Shown here: positions 31,229-40,722 of the stretch, piece after piece
Layout: each line of letters starts with the position of its first letter
Numbering within the stretch: position 1 is the stretch's first letter
Position numbers and translations under genes: made by a program
Assembly (NCBI RefSeq): GCF_024199925.1
Contig: NZ_JANADR010000001.1
Location: 6,265,501-6,329,500, forward strand
Reading direction: 5' to 3'
DNA length: 64,000 bases
From: Bradyrhizobium sp. CCGUVB1N3
GTDB taxonomy: Bacteria; Pseudomonadota; Alphaproteobacteria; Rhizobiales; Xanthobacteraceae
Notes under the pieces: generated by a model
The model's input: the letters and a program-made list of their open reading frames with translations, nothing else
Databases searched by the model: none
What the model was told of the DNA's origin: nothing

Positions 31229-33112
31229 ATGCGGACAGAGCGAGAGAGCTTCGACGTCATCGTGATTGGCGGCGGCCATGCCGGCTGTGAAGCCGCGGCT
31301 GCGGCTGCTCGGATGGGCGCGACGACCGCTCTGGTGACGCACCGTTTCTCGACCATCGGCGCGATGTCCTGCAATCCCGCCATCGGCGGTCTCGGCAAGG
31401 GCCATCTGGTCCGCGAAGTTGATGCGCTCGATGGTCTGATGGGCCGGGTGGCGGACGCCGGCGGCATCCAGTTCCGGATGCTCAATCGCCGTAAGGGTCC
31501 GGCCGTCCGCGGCCCGCGGACTCAGGCCGACCGCAAGCTCTATGCGGCCGCGATGCAGGCCGCGATCCGAGAGACTGATGGTCTCAGCGTGACCGAAGGC
31601 GAGGCGGACGAGCTGATCGTCTCAGATGGTCGCGTCACCGGGCTCCGTCTGGCTGATGGCCGGACGATCCGGGCAGGGGCCGTCGTGGTCACCACCGGCA
31701 CCTTTTTGCGCGGCCTGATCCATCTCGGTGAGAAGAACTGGCCGGCCGGCCGCGTCGGTGAGGCGCCGGCAATGGGGCTGTCGAAGTCTTTTGAGCAGGC
31801 CGGCTTCACGCTGGGCCGGCTCAAGACCGGCACGCCGCCGCGTCTCGACGGCACGACGATCGACTGGTCAGCGGTGGAGATGCAGCCCGGTGACGATCCG
31901 CCGGAGCCGTTCTCGGTCATGACGGAGCGGATCACGACCCCGCAGATCCAGTGCGGCATCACCCGGACCACGGCCGCGACCCATGAGGTGATCCGGGCCA
32001 ACGTCCATCGCTCGCCGATGTACTCTGGGCAGATCAAGAGCACCGGACCGCGCTATTGCCCGTCGATCGAGGACAAGATCGTCCGCTTCGGCGATCGGGA
32101 CGGCCACCAGATCTTCCTGGAGCCGGAAGGGCTCGACGATACGACCGTCTATCCCAACGGCATCTCGACCTCGCTGCCGGAGGAGGTCCAGCTCGCGATC
32201 CTCGCCACCATTCCAGGCCTCGAGCGGGTCAGGATGGTCCGGCCGGGCTACGCCATCGAATACGACCACGTCGATCCCCGCGAGCTCGATCCTACCCTCC
32301 AGACCAGGCGGGTGCAGGGGCTGTTCCTGGCCGGACAGATCAATGGCACCACGGGATATGAGGAAGCCGCCGCCCAGGGCATCGTTGCCGGTCTGAACGC
32401 GGCATTGGCCGCGAGCGGGGCGGCGCTGACGGTATTCGACCGTGCCGACGGCTATCTCGGGGTGATGATCGACGACCTCGTCACCCGCGGCATCTCCGAA
32501 CCCTATCGGATGTTCACCTCACGCGCCGAATACCGGCTGACGCTGCGGGCGGACAACGCCGACCAGCGCCTGACCGAGAAGGGCATTGCGCTCGGATGCG
32601 TCGGCAATGCCCGGACGGCGCACCATCGCGCCAAGATGGCAGCCCTCCAGGCCGCCAAGACGCTGTCAAAGTCCCTGACACTGACGCCGAACGAAGCCGC
32701 CAGGCATGGGCTGTCCCTGAACCGGGACGGCCAGCGCCGGTCGGCCTTTGAGCTACTGGCCTATCCGGACGTCGGCTGGAGCCAGGTCCGGGCGATCTGG
32801 CCGGAGCTGTCGGCCATTGACCCCGTGATCGCGACCCATCTCGAGATCGACGCCAAGTACGATGTCTATCTCGAGCGCCAGAGCGCGGATGTCGAAGCCT
32901 TCCGGCGGGACGAGGGGCTCGTCCTCGCTGATGTCGACTACCAGCTCGTGCCTGGGCTCTCCAATGAGGTGCGGGCCAAGCTGGAGAAGGCGCGGCCTTT
33001 CACGGTCGGTCAGGCCGGCCGGATCGACGGCATGACGCCGGCCGCGCTGGGCATCCTCGCCGCCTACTTGCGCCGCGAGGCACGCCGGAAAACCTCCCAG
33101 GCGACCGCTTAG
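31229..33112 (+). CDS. mnmG: tRNA uridine 5-carboxymethylaminomethyl modification enzyme MnmG
   Basis: 627-residue FAD enzyme (GidA), partner of MnmE in wobble uridine modification. The FAD motif [12 protein letters not shown] and the signatures SCNPAIGG and GPRTQADR are intact. C-terminal helical domain complete. It is origin-proximal with rsmG, parA and parB downstream. Confidence 0.97.
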   Translation: MRTERESFDVIVIGGGHAGCEAAAAAARMGATTALVTHRFSTIGAMSCNPAIGGLGKGHLVREVDALDGLMGRVADAGGIQFRMLNRRKGPAVRGPRTQADRKLYAAAMQAAIRETDGLSVTEGEADELIVSDGRVTGLRLADGRTIRAGAVVVTTGTFLRGLIHLGEKNWPAGRVGEAPAMGLSKSFEQAGFTLGRLKTGTPPRLDGTTIDWSAVEMQPGDDPPEPFSVMTERITTPQIQCGITRTTAATHEVIRANVHRSPMYSGQIKSTGPRYCPSIEDKIVRFGDRDGHQIFLEPEGLDDTTVYPNGISTSLPEEVQLAILATIPGLERVRMVRPGYAIEYDHVDPRELDPTLQTRRVQGLFLAGQINGTTGYEEAAAQGIVAGLNAALAASGAALTVFDRADGYLGVMIDDLVTRGISEPYRMFTSRAEYRLTLRADNADQRLTEKGIALGCVGNARTAHHRAKMAALQAAKTLSKSLTLTPNEAARHGLSLNRDGQRRSAFELLAYPDVGWSQVRAIWPELSAIDPVIATHLEIDAKYDVYLERQSADVEAFRRDEGLVLADVDYQLVPGLSNEVRAKLEKARPFTVGQAGRIDGMTPAALGILAAYLRREARRKTSQATA

Positions 33113-33151
33113 AGCACGGAATGTTGGAGCTCATCGCGATCCACCAAGGCG

Positions 33152-33278
33152 GTGCACTCCCTCTCCCGCTTGCGGGGGAGGGCTGGGGTGGGGGTGTCTC
33201 CACGATCGATACTCCCGATGCGGAGAGAGCCCTCACCCGCCGCTTCGCGGCGACCTCTCCCGCAAGCGGGAGAGGTAA
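33152..33278. repeat. Dispersed palindromic repeat family C, copy 3
   Basis: Arms CCCTCTCCCGCTTGCGGG and CCTCTCCCGCAAGCGGGAGA; the inner part shares CTCCCGATGCGGAGAGAGCC with the copy at 17937. It fills the mnmG-rsmG gap, just before parS site 3. Confidence 0.88.
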
Positions 33279-33327
33279 GAGCACGCCACGGCTGGATCGT
33301 CCTCATCGAAGGCCACTTCGTCCAAGG

Positions 33328-33343
33328 CGTTTCACGTGAAACA
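33328..33343. other. parS: parS site 3
   Basis: CGTTTCACGTGAAACA, 15 of 16 to consensus. The GTG inside it (33336) could also serve as a long start of rsmG. Confidence 0.85.
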
Positions 33344-33425
33344 GCGCGGACCGGCCAGGGGCAAATCCTCATCACGGCAAGCTGACTCGGGCGAGGGGGT
33401 CCGGAAGCCTGCGTCGTCGCAGAGC

Positions 33426-34076
33426 GTGGAGGCGCTGGACTCGGTGCTGGCGACAGACAAAACCGCAGCCCTCAGGCTCGCCCCGGTTTCACGTGAAACG
33501 GAGGCGCGTCTCGACCGCTATGTCGCGCTGCTTCGGGAGTGGCAGGCCAAGACCAATCTGGTCGCGCCCTCGACGCTGCCGCATCTCTGGACCCGCCACA
33601 TCGCAGACTCGCTTCAGCTCGTCTCGCTCGCACAATCAGCGAAGCGCTGGGCCGATCTCGGCAGCGGCGGCGGTTTTCCGGGTGTGGTCCTGGCCTGCGT
33701 GATGGCGGAGGTGCCGGGCGCCAGCGTCCACCTTGTCGAGCGGATCGCGAAGAAGGCCGCTTTCCTGCGCGAGGCGATCCGCGTCACGGGTTCGCCGGGG
33801 GTCGTACATCTCGCTGAGATCGGGGATAATGTGGATAGAATCACTGGCCCGGTCGATTGCGTCACCGCACGCGCACTGGCTCCGCTACATCAACTCATCG
33901 GCTTTGCGGAGCCCTTGGTGCGCAACGGTGCAAAAGCGTTGTTTCCCAAGGGTCAAGATGTAGAGGCTGAATTGACCGAAGCCGCTAAATATTGGACTAT
34001 TCAGCCCAAGCTCCATCAAAGCCGGACGGGCGACGGTTGGATTGTCGAGCTGGACACTATCCAGCGGCGTGGGTGA
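33426..34076 (+). CDS. rsmG: 16S rRNA (guanine-N7)-methyltransferase RsmG
   Basis: GidB/RsmG, which methylates G527 of 16S rRNA. The SAM-binding motif is DLGSGGGFPG. I choose GTG at 33426 (216 residues, family length); the frame is open back to a GTG at 33336, which would add 30 low-complexity residues. A parS lies within the coding region and reads VSRET. The final codons end 34 bp before parA. Confidence 0.92.
   Translation: MEALDSVLATDKTAALRLAPVSRETEARLDRYVALLREWQAKTNLVAPSTLPHLWTRHIADSLQLVSLAQSAKRWADLGSGGGFPGVVLACVMAEVPGASVHLVERIAKKAAFLREAIRVTGSPGVVHLAEIGDNVDRITGPVDCVTARALAPLHQLIGFAEPLVRNGAKALFPKGQDVEAELTEAAKYWTIQPKLHQSRTGDGWIVELDTIQRRG
33485..33500. other. parS: parS site 4, inside rsmG
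   Basis: GGTTTCACGTGAAACG: the 14-bp core GTTTCACGTGAAAC is perfect; only the outer bases differ. It encodes V-S-R-E-T in the rsmG frame. Confidence 0.85.
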
Positions 34077-34110
34077 GGGCCCGCAAAACGGGGTCGAGTG
34101 GGGATGTGGC

Positions 34111-34965
34111 ATGACCGTGATTGACGAACCTCAGCAGGAGCAGACCGAGACGGTGCCGCAGGGCCATCCGCGGATCCTGGCGCTCGCGAATCAGAAGGGC
34201 GGCGTGGGAAAGACAACCACGGCGATCAACCTCGGAACGGCACTCGCAGCGATTGGTGAGCGTGTCCTGATCGTCGATCTCGATCCGCAAGGCAACGCCT
34301 CGACCGGTCTCGGCATCGATCGCCGCAACCGCTCCTGCTCGACCTATGACGTGCTGGTCGGCGAAGCTGCCTTGCGCGAAGCGGTGGTCGCGACCGCGGT
34401 GCCGCGGTTGCACATTGCACCCTCGACCATGGACCTCTCCGGCCTCGAGCTCGAACTCGGCCACACGCCCGGCCGCGCATTCAAGCTGCGTGACGCAATC
34501 GGCTCGCTCAACAACAACGTCTCGCCGGAGGCCGACTACACCTACGTGCTGATCGACTGCCCGCCCTCGCTCAACCTGCTCACGGTGAACGCGATGGCGG
34601 CCTCGGATGCGATCCTGGTGCCGCTGCAATGCGAGTTCTTCGCGCTCGAAGGTCTGTCGCAATTGCTGCAGACGGTCGAGCAGGTGCGCTCGACGCTCAA
34701 TCCCAATCTGTCGATCCACGGCATCGTGCTGACCATGTTCGACTCGCGCAACAATCTCTCGAACCAGGTCGTCGCCGACGTCCGCCAGTTCATGGGCGAG
34801 AAGGTCTACAAGACCATGATCCCGCGCAACGTGCGCATTTCCGAGGCGCCGTCCTACGGCAAGCCGGTGCTGGTCTACGATCTCAAATGCGTCGGCAGCG
34901 AAGCTTACTTGCGGCTTGCCACCGAAGTGATCCAGCGCGAGCGCGAGCTGCGCACGACGCATTGA
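34111..34965 (+). CDS. parA: Chromosome partitioning ATPase ParA
   Basis: 284-residue ParA/Soj that moves ParB-parS complexes. The deviant Walker A is NQKGGVGKTTT; DLDPQGNAS and LIDCPPSL follow. I choose ATG at 34111 (MTVIDEPQ); the longer frame from 34042 overlaps rsmG. parB follows, but a 156-bp gap with a repeat element splits the pair. Confidence 0.95.
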   Translation: MTVIDEPQQEQTETVPQGHPRILALANQKGGVGKTTTAINLGTALAAIGERVLIVDLDPQGNASTGLGIDRRNRSCSTYDVLVGEAALREAVVATAVPRLHIAPSTMDLSGLELELGHTPGRAFKLRDAIGSLNNNVSPEADYTYVLIDCPPSLNLLTVNAMAASDAILVPLQCEFFALEGLSQLLQTVEQVRSTLNPNLSIHGIVLTMFDSRNNLSNQVVADVRQFMGEKVYKTMIPRNVRISEAPSYGKPVLVYDLKCVGSEAYLRLATEVIQRERELRTTH

Positions 34966-34972
34966 TGACGCC

Positions 34973-35062
34973 GTAGGGTGGGCAAAGCGAAGCGTGCCCA
35001 CCAAAATCGTTCGCTCGAAAGGTGGTGGGCACGGCGCGAAGACGCGCCTTTGCCCACCCTAC
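34973..35062. repeat. Dispersed palindromic repeat family D, copy 2, between parA and parB
   Basis: GTAGGGTGGGCAAAG at one end and CTTTGCCCACCCTAC at the other, with GTGCCCACCA / TGGTGGGCAC inside. It begins 7 bp after the parA stop. Confidence 0.9.
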
Positions 35063-35121
35063 GATCGGGAATCTGAAATTCAGTTCTGGAGTGCTGCCAA
35101 GTGAATCCAAGGGAGCTGGCG

Positions 35122-36006
35122 ATGGCCGACGAAGCGCGTTCGCGACTGGGCCGGGGTCTTGCGAGTCTGATCGGTGACGTCGGCGGCGAGGCCGCGCATG
35201 TCGAGCGGCCGCGCGCGCAGCGCAAGGTGCCGATCGAATTCCTCAAGCCCAATCCGCGCAACCCGCGCCGCACCTTCTCGGAAACCGAGCTCAAGGAGCT
35301 CTCTGACTCCATCAAGCAGCACGGTGTGATTCAGCCGATCGTGGTCCGTCCGGTGAAGGGCACGCAGGACCGTTACGAGATCATCGCCGGCGAGCGGCGC
35401 TGGCGGGCTTCGCAACTCGCCGGCCTGCACGAGGTGCCGATCGTTCCTGTCGACATCAGCGACAGCGACGCGCTGGAATTCGCGATCATCGAGAACGTGC
35501 AGCGCGAAGACCTCAACCCGATGGAAGAGGCGCAGGGCTATCACGCGCTCGCGGGCGAGTTCAAACGCAGCCAGGACGACATCGCAAAAGTCGTCGGCAA
35601 GAGCCGCAGCCATGTCGCCAACATGATGCGACTGACGAAGCTGCCGGCGGAGGTGCAGGCCTTCATCGCGACCGGGCAGTTGACCGCCGGTCACGCCCGC
35701 GCGCTGATCGGCGTGCCCGATCCGCTCGGCGCTGCCAAGCGCATCGTCGAGGAAGGTCTCAATGTGCGCCAGGCCGAAGCACTCGCGCATGAGGAGGGCG
35801 TGCCGGAGCGCAAGCCGCAGAAGGCGCGCGCCGGAGCCAAGGAGAAGGATCCCGATACGGTCGATCTGGAGAGGCGCGTCAGCGACGCGCTCGGGCTCAA
35901 GGTCACCGTCAGCCACCGCGATCCCGGCGGCTCCGTCCAGATCAACTACCGCAACCTCGAGCAGCTCGACGAGGTGATGCGACGGCTGGCGAAGGGGGTC
36001 GTCTAA
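35122..36006 (+). CDS. parB: Chromosome partitioning CTPase/DNA-binding protein ParB
   Basis: 294-residue ParB that loads at parS and spreads as a CTP-dependent clamp. N-terminal ParA-interacting motif LGRGLASLIGD; CTP-binding motif GERRWRA; helix-turn-helix near GKSRSHVANMMRL; C-terminal dimer domain. ATG at 35122 is preceded by a GGAG site; a GTG seven codons upstream is less likely. Confidence 0.95.
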   Translation: MADEARSRLGRGLASLIGDVGGEAAHVERPRAQRKVPIEFLKPNPRNPRRTFSETELKELSDSIKQHGVIQPIVVRPVKGTQDRYEIIAGERRWRASQLAGLHEVPIVPVDISDSDALEFAIIENVQREDLNPMEEAQGYHALAGEFKRSQDDIAKVVGKSRSHVANMMRLTKLPAEVQAFIATGQLTAGHARALIGVPDPLGAAKRIVEEGLNVRQAEALAHEEGVPERKPQKARAGAKEKDPDTVDLERRVSDALGLKVTVSHRDPGGSVQINYRNLEQLDEVMRRLAKGVV

Positions 36007-36013
36007 CCCCGAA

Positions 36014-36053
36014 TCGTCATTCCGGGGCGCGCGCAGCGCGAACCCGGAATCTC
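36014..36053. repeat. Dispersed palindromic repeat family B, copy 1 (short)
   Basis: GTCATTCCGGGGCGCGCGC followed by GCGAACCCGGAATC. Related longer copies are at 37327-37440 and 59785-59903. Confidence 0.8.
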
Positions 36054-36075
36054 GCGCCACAACCACACTCTATCG

Positions 36076-36172
36076 CCCTCACCCTGAGGAGCCGCGAAGC
36101 GGCGTCTCGAAGGGCGAGGGCCACCAGCCGGGCCTTCATCCTTCGAGACGCGCAAGCTCCTCAGGATGAGGG
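36076..36172. repeat. Dispersed palindromic repeat family A, copy 2
   Basis: CCCTCACCCTGAGGAG at the left and CTCCTCAGGATGAGGG at the right, with GTCTCGAAGGG and CATCCTTCGAGACG inside. Confidence 0.87.
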
Positions 36173-36191
36173 TCTGATATTTCCTCCACAA

Positions 36192-36271
36192 CGTCATTGC
36201 GAGCGAAGCGAAGCAATCCAGAGTCCAGCCGCGGAAAGATTCTGGATTGCTTCGCTGCGCTCGCAATGACG
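36192..36271. repeat. Palindromic repeat family G (CGTCATTGCGAGCG type)
   Basis: CGTCATTGCGAGCGAAGCGA and TCGCTGCGCTCGCAATGACG arms, with inner AGCAATCCAGA / TCTGGATTGCT. Third repeat family packed in the parB-holA gap. Confidence 0.88.
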
Positions 36272-36289
36272 CGAGGATAGAGCCGGCGC

Positions 36290-37318
36290 TCAGCCCCGCC
36301 GTTTCGCATTCGCGGCGATCGCCATCAGCGTGCGCTGCGCGATCGCGGCGGCGAGGGACGGCTGCTTGCGGGTGTCGAGCGCGGCGGTTGCGAGCTGCTC
36401 GATGACGCCTGCAAGTCGCGCCACGCTGAAATTGCGCAGCGCCGTTTCGACTGCGGGCTTTCGTGAAAAATGCAGTCGCGGAAAGCCACCTTCGAGCACG
36501 GCCGAGACCGGCGTGCCTTCGGCGACGGTGAGCGCCGACTTGTGCAGCCACGCCGCCTGGCGCTGCGCGGCTGAGACGATCATGCCGGGATAGGTGCCGG
36601 CGATCATCGCCTTGGCGAACTCGCTTTCGACGATGTCGGGGCGGCCGGCGAAGGCGCCGTCGACGATCGGATCGAGCTTCAGCTCGGAGGCGTCCGCGAC
36701 GACGGCCATCACGTCGTCGAGCGTGATCTCGCCCTTGCCGTGAGCATAGAGCGTCAGCTTGCGCAGCTCGTTGCGCGAGGCCTGGCGGTCGCCGCCGAGG
36801 AACGACATCAGCGCGGCGCGCGCATCCTGCGCGATACGCAAATTGGCGATGCGCAGCTCGTCTTCCATCAGCTTGGCGAGATCGCGCTCGGTGTCGGGAT
36901 AGCAGCCGATCGCAACCGCCGTCCTGGCGCGCTCGCAGGCCTTGCGCAGCGGCGATTCGGGACGGAGCTCGCCGGCCTCGATCACGATGCGGCAGTCCTT
37001 CACACTCATCTCGGCCAGCGTGTCGACGCCGCTGGCAAAGCTGCGCGAGCCGGCGCGGACGCGGATGGCGCGGCGGCCGCCGAACAGCGGCACGGTCATG
37101 GCTTCGTCGACGAGGCGCGAGGGCTCCGCGGAGAGCTCGTCGCCGTCGAGCTTGACCATCGAGAAGGGGTCGTTGGGATCGTCGACTGCCGATGCAATCA
37201 ACGCGTCGGCACGCTCGCGCACGAGGCCGGCATCGGGACCGTAGAGCAGGATGATCGGGCGGCCCGCATCGGGACGGGCGAGGAAGGCGTCGATCTCTTT
37301 TCCGCGCAGCGCGACCAT
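36290..37318 (-). CDS. holA: DNA polymerase III delta subunit HolA
   Basis: 342-residue clamp-loader delta subunit. Start MVALRGKEIDAFLARP; YGPDAGLVRERAD and the EAGELRPESPLRKACE segment match the family. It faces parB across a repeat cluster. lptE and leuS lie upstream on the same strand, the usual leuS-lptE-holA order. Confidence 0.93.
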   Translation of the reverse strand: MVALRGKEIDAFLARPDAGRPIILLYGPDAGLVRERADALIASAVDDPNDPFSMVKLDGDELSAEPSRLVDEAMTVPLFGGRRAIRVRAGSRSFASGVDTLAEMSVKDCRIVIEAGELRPESPLRKACERARTAVAIGCYPDTERDLAKLMEDELRIANLRIAQDARAALMSFLGGDRQASRNELRKLTLYAHGKGEITLDDVMAVVADASELKLDPIVDGAFAGRPDIVESEFAKAMIAGTYPGMIVSAAQRQAAWLHKSALTVAEGTPVSAVLEGGFPRLHFSRKPAVETALRNFSVARLAGVIEQLATAALDTRKQPSLAAAIAQRTLMAIAANAKRRG

Positions 37319-37326
37319 GGGCCAAA

Positions 37327-37440
37327 TCGTCATTCCGGGGCGCGCAGCGCGCGAACTATGGTGCGCAATTGCGCACCAGAGAATCCAGAGGTTACCGATC
37401 GAGATTCCGGGTTCTCGCTGCGCGAGCCCCGGAATGACCG
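37327..37440. repeat. Dispersed palindromic repeat family B, copy 2
   Basis: GTCATTCCGGGGCGCGCAGC and CGAGCCCCGGAATGAC arms, with an inner GGTGCGCAATTGCGCACC palindrome. It separates lptE from holA. Confidence 0.87.
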
Positions 37441-37447
37441 AAATAAA

Positions 37448-37999
37448 TTACGTGCCGGCGGTGAAGAACGCGGCGAGCCGGGTCGAGATGTTCTCGGCGA
37501 CCTCGTTGGCGGCGCGGTCTTCCGCGTTGCGAACGGCGCGCTGGCGCGAGAATCGCTGGTAGGAGCCCGGGATGTCATAGGACACGCGCGAGAACGTGGT
37601 GCCGGTCATCACCGACTGGTTGGTCGCGTTGTCGATCAGATTGTACTGAACGTCGATGCCGTAGTTCTCGCTGGTCGGAAGGCCGGTTGCGGAGCTGACG
37701 ATCAACGAGGAGCGGCTGGTCGAGAACCGCAGCACCAGGCGGTGGGTCGGCGGCGCGCCGGTGGCGGTGCCATAAAGCTTGAAGGCGAGGGCGTTGCGGA
37801 CCTCCACCCCGACCCGGGCCTCGCGCGAGGCATAGGCCTTGTCGACGGGGGGGATTTCCACCCCCATCAACTTGTCCCGCAATCCCGGAGTACCGTCGGT
37901 ATGCTCGGCGTACATCGGCTGGAAGCAGCCGGCCGTCATTGCCGCGAGGGCGGCAACCGCGACGAGGCGGGCAGCGATGCGGATCCTAGCCGACAACAT
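37448..37999 (-). CDS. lptE: LPS-assembly lipoprotein LptE
   Basis: 183-residue lipoprotein that plugs LptD in the outer-membrane LPS translocon. Signal peptide with lipobox MTAGC, then FQPMYA, the usual LptE start. Overlaps the end of leuS by 14 bp, as in many alphaproteobacteria. Confidence 0.92.
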   Translation of the reverse strand: MLSARIRIAARLVAVAALAAMTAGCFQPMYAEHTDGTPGLRDKLMGVEIPPVDKAYASREARVGVEVRNALAFKLYGTATGAPPTHRLVLRFSTSRSSLIVSSATGLPTSENYGIDVQYNLIDNATNQSVMTGTTFSRVSYDIPGSYQRFSRQRAVRNAEDRAANEVAENISTRLAAFFTAGT

Positions 38000-40610
38000 T
38001 CACGATCCTCTTGGGGACGATGATCACCTTGCGGACGGGCTTGCCGTCCAGGGCCAGTTTTACCGCATCGAGCGCCAAAACGGCAGCCTCGATTTCCGGA
38101 TTCTGGGCCACTGTTGCAACCGTGACCTCACCCCGCTTCTTGCCGTTGACCTGGACCACCAGGGTCACGGTGTCTTCAACCAGCAAATCGCGTTCGATTT
38201 GCGGCCATTGGGCCTCCGAAACGAAGCCGGTCTGGCCCAGCGCCTGCCAGCATTCCTCGGCCAGATGCGGCATTATCGGGGAAAACAGCTGGACCAGGAT
38301 GGTCCCGGCCTCCCGGATCGCCCAGCCGAGGTCGTCCGCCGGCTGGCCGGGGCGCTGGAGCACCTCGGACAGGCTATTGGCGAATTCGCGAATATGGGCG
38401 AGGCAGACGTTGAAGTGCAGCCGCTCGATTCCGATCGTGACCTTGTCCAGCGCGCCATGGGCGGCCTTGCGCAGGGCGAGCGCATCGGCGCCAAAGCTCG
38501 CCGGCCGCGCCGCCGGCGCGCTCCTGGAGGCTTCGGCCGATTCGTTCACCAGCCGCCACAGCCGCTGCACGAAGCGCGAGGCGCCCTGGACGCGCTCGTC
38601 GCTCCAGATCACGTCGCGGTCGGGCGGGGAATCCGACAGCATGAACCAGCGCGCGACGTCGGCGCCGTAGGTCTCGATGATGTCGTCGGGGTCGACGGTG
38701 TTCTTCTTCGACTTCGACATCTTCTCGATCGCGCCGATCTGGATGTCCTCGCCGGTCGCAAGCAGCGTGGCGCGGCGGCCGTTGCCACCGGTCTCGACCT
38801 TCACCTCGACCGGCTGCACATAGGTGCCGTCGGCCTTCTGGTAGGTCTCGTGCACCACCATGCCTTGCGTGAACATGCCGGCGAACGGCTCGTCCAGCGC
38901 GATGTGCCCGGTCGCCTTCATCGCGCGGGTGAAGAAGCGGCTGTAGAGCAGATGCAGGATCGCATGCTCGACGCCGCCGATATACTGGTCGACCGGCAGC
39001 ATCCGGTTGGCGACCGCAGGCGTCGTCGGCGAGGCCTCGTTCCAGGGATCGGTGAAGCGCGCAAAGTACCAGGACGAATCCACGAAGGTGTCCATGGTGT
39101 CGGTTTCGCGGTTAGCGCTGCCGCCGCATTTCGGGCAGGTGACGTGCTTCCAGGTCGGATGATGGTCGAGCGCGTTGCCCGGCTTGTCGAACGTCGCATC
39201 ATCCGGCAGCTTCACCGGCAGGTCCGAATCCGGCACCGGCACGACGTCGCATTTGGGGCAGTGGATCACCGGGATCGGGCAACCCCAATAGCGCTGGCGC
39301 GAAATGCCCCAGTCGCGCAGGCGGAAATTCACCTGGCGCTCGCCGACGGGCGCATTGCCGCGCATCTCGTTTTCCAGGCGCTTTGCGATCTCTTCCTTCG
39401 CCGCCTCGATCGTCATGCCGTCGAGGAAGCGCGAATTGATCATGCGGCCGTCACCGTCATAGGCGGTGTCGGAGATCACGAACGTCTTCGGATCCTGGCC
39501 CTCGGGGCACACCACCGGAATGTTGCCGAGATTGTACTTGTTGACGAAGTCGAGGTCGCGCTGGTCGTGCGCGGGGCAGCCGAAGATCGCACCGGTGCCG
39601 TATTCCATCAGCACGAAGTTCGCGACATAGACCGGCAGCTTCCAGGAGGGATCGAACGGATGGACGGCGCGGATGCCGGTGTCAAAGCCCTGCTTCTCGG
39701 CGGTGTCGATGATCTCCTGCGCGGTGCCGATCTTCTTGATCTCGGCGATGAACTCCGCGAGCTTCGGATTCTTGGCGGCGGCCGCGATCGCCAGCGGATG
39801 ATCGGCCGAGATCGCCATGAACTTCGCGCCGAACAGCGTGTCGGGGCGCGTCGTGAAAATCTTCAGCTCGCTCTCGCCGGCAGGCGTCGTTGCCTGATCC
39901 AGCGCGAAGCGGACCAACAGGCCCTCGGAGCGGCCGATCCAGTTGCGCTGCATCAGCCGCACCTTGTCCGGCCAGCGGTCCAGCGTATCCAGCGCGCTCA
40001 GGAGCTCCTGCGAGTACTTCGTGATCTTGAAGACCCACTGGTTCATTTCCCGCTGTTCAACCACGGCACCCGAACGCCAGCCACGGCCGTCGATCACCTG
40101 CTCGTTGGCGAGCACGGTCATGTCGACGGGGTCCCAGTTCACCTTGCGCTTCTCGCGCTCGGCGAGGCCTTCGTGCAGGAAGTCCAAAAACATCTTCTGC
40201 TGGTGCTTGTAGTAGGTGGGATCGCAGGTCGCGATCTCGCGGCTCCAGTCCAGCGACAGCCCGATCGAGCGGAGCTGCTTCTTCATCGCGGCGATGTTGT
40301 CGTAGGTCCAGGCCTTCGGCGCGACCTTGCGCTCGATAGCGGCGTTCTCCGCCGGCAGGCCGAAGGCGTCCCAGCCCATCGGGTGCAGCACGTTGAAACC
40401 CTTGGCGCGCATGAAGCGGGCCAGCACGTCGCCGAGCGTATAGTTCCGGACATGGCCGATATGGATGCGCCCGGACGGGTAGGGGAACATCTCGAGCACA
40501 TAGTATTTCGGCCGCGAATCGTCGTTTCGGGAGACGAAGATCGCCTTTTCGTCCCAGGCGGCTTGCCAGCGCGGTTCGGAATCGCGGGCGTTATAGCGTT
40601 CGGAGGTCAT
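37986..40610 (-). CDS. leuS: Leucyl-tRNA synthetase
   Basis: 874-residue class I synthetase. HIGH motif is in [20 protein letters not shown] is in KMSKSKKN (~630). A zinc-type CPKC pair (CPKCDVV and CPKCGGS) and the CP1 editing domain are present. Full length. Confidence 0.97.
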   Translation of the reverse strand: MTSERYNARDSEPRWQAAWDEKAIFVSRNDDSRPKYYVLEMFPYPSGRIHIGHVRNYTLGDVLARFMRAKGFNVLHPMGWDAFGLPAENAAIERKVAPKAWTYDNIAAMKKQLRSIGLSLDWSREIATCDPTYYKHQQKMFLDFLHEGLAEREKRKVNWDPVDMTVLANEQVIDGRGWRSGAVVEQREMNQWVFKITKYSQELLSALDTLDRWPDKVRLMQRNWIGRSEGLLVRFALDQATTPAGESELKIFTTRPDTLFGAKFMAISADHPLAIAAAAKNPKLAEFIAEIKKIGTAQEIIDTAEKQGFDTGIRAVHPFDPSWKLPVYVANFVLMEYGTGAIFGCPAHDQRDLDFVNKYNLGNIPVVCPEGQDPKTFVISDTAYDGDGRMINSRFLDGMTIEAAKEEIAKRLENEMRGNAPVGERQVNFRLRDWGISRQRYWGCPIPVIHCPKCDVVPVPDSDLPVKLPDDATFDKPGNALDHHPTWKHVTCPKCGGSANRETDTMDTFVDSSWYFARFTDPWNEASPTTPAVANRMLPVDQYIGGVEHAILHLLYSRFFTRAMKATGHIALDEPFAGMFTQGMVVHETYQKADGTYVQPVEVKVETGGNGRRATLLATGEDIQIGAIEKMSKSKKNTVDPDDIIETYGADVARWFMLSDSPPDRDVIWSDERVQGASRFVQRLWRLVNESAEASRSAPAARPASFGADALALRKAAHGALDKVTIGIERLHFNVCLAHIREFANSLSEVLQRPGQPADDLGWAIREAGTILVQLFSPIMPHLAEECWQALGQTGFVSEAQWPQIERDLLVEDTVTLVVQVNGKKRGEVTVATVAQNPEIEAAVLALDAVKLALDGKPVRKVIIVPKRIVNVVG

Positions 40611-40722
40611 GGAATCGTTGGGTTTCTAAGGTTCGGCCGTCGTAAAGACGGCGGACTAGGCCATAAAAACCGCTGTGGGGTCAACGTCTAAGGGCTTCAA
40701 AACGGCCTGAGCGGGGGCTGTT

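Noticed and set aside
30908..33278. CRISPR-like repeat array
   Set aside because: The similar elements are long palindromes spaced irregularly by genes, not short direct repeats with uniform spacers.
37839..40691. 950-residue open frame on the plus strand
   Set aside because: Antisense shadow of leuS and lptE, which have clear family motifs.
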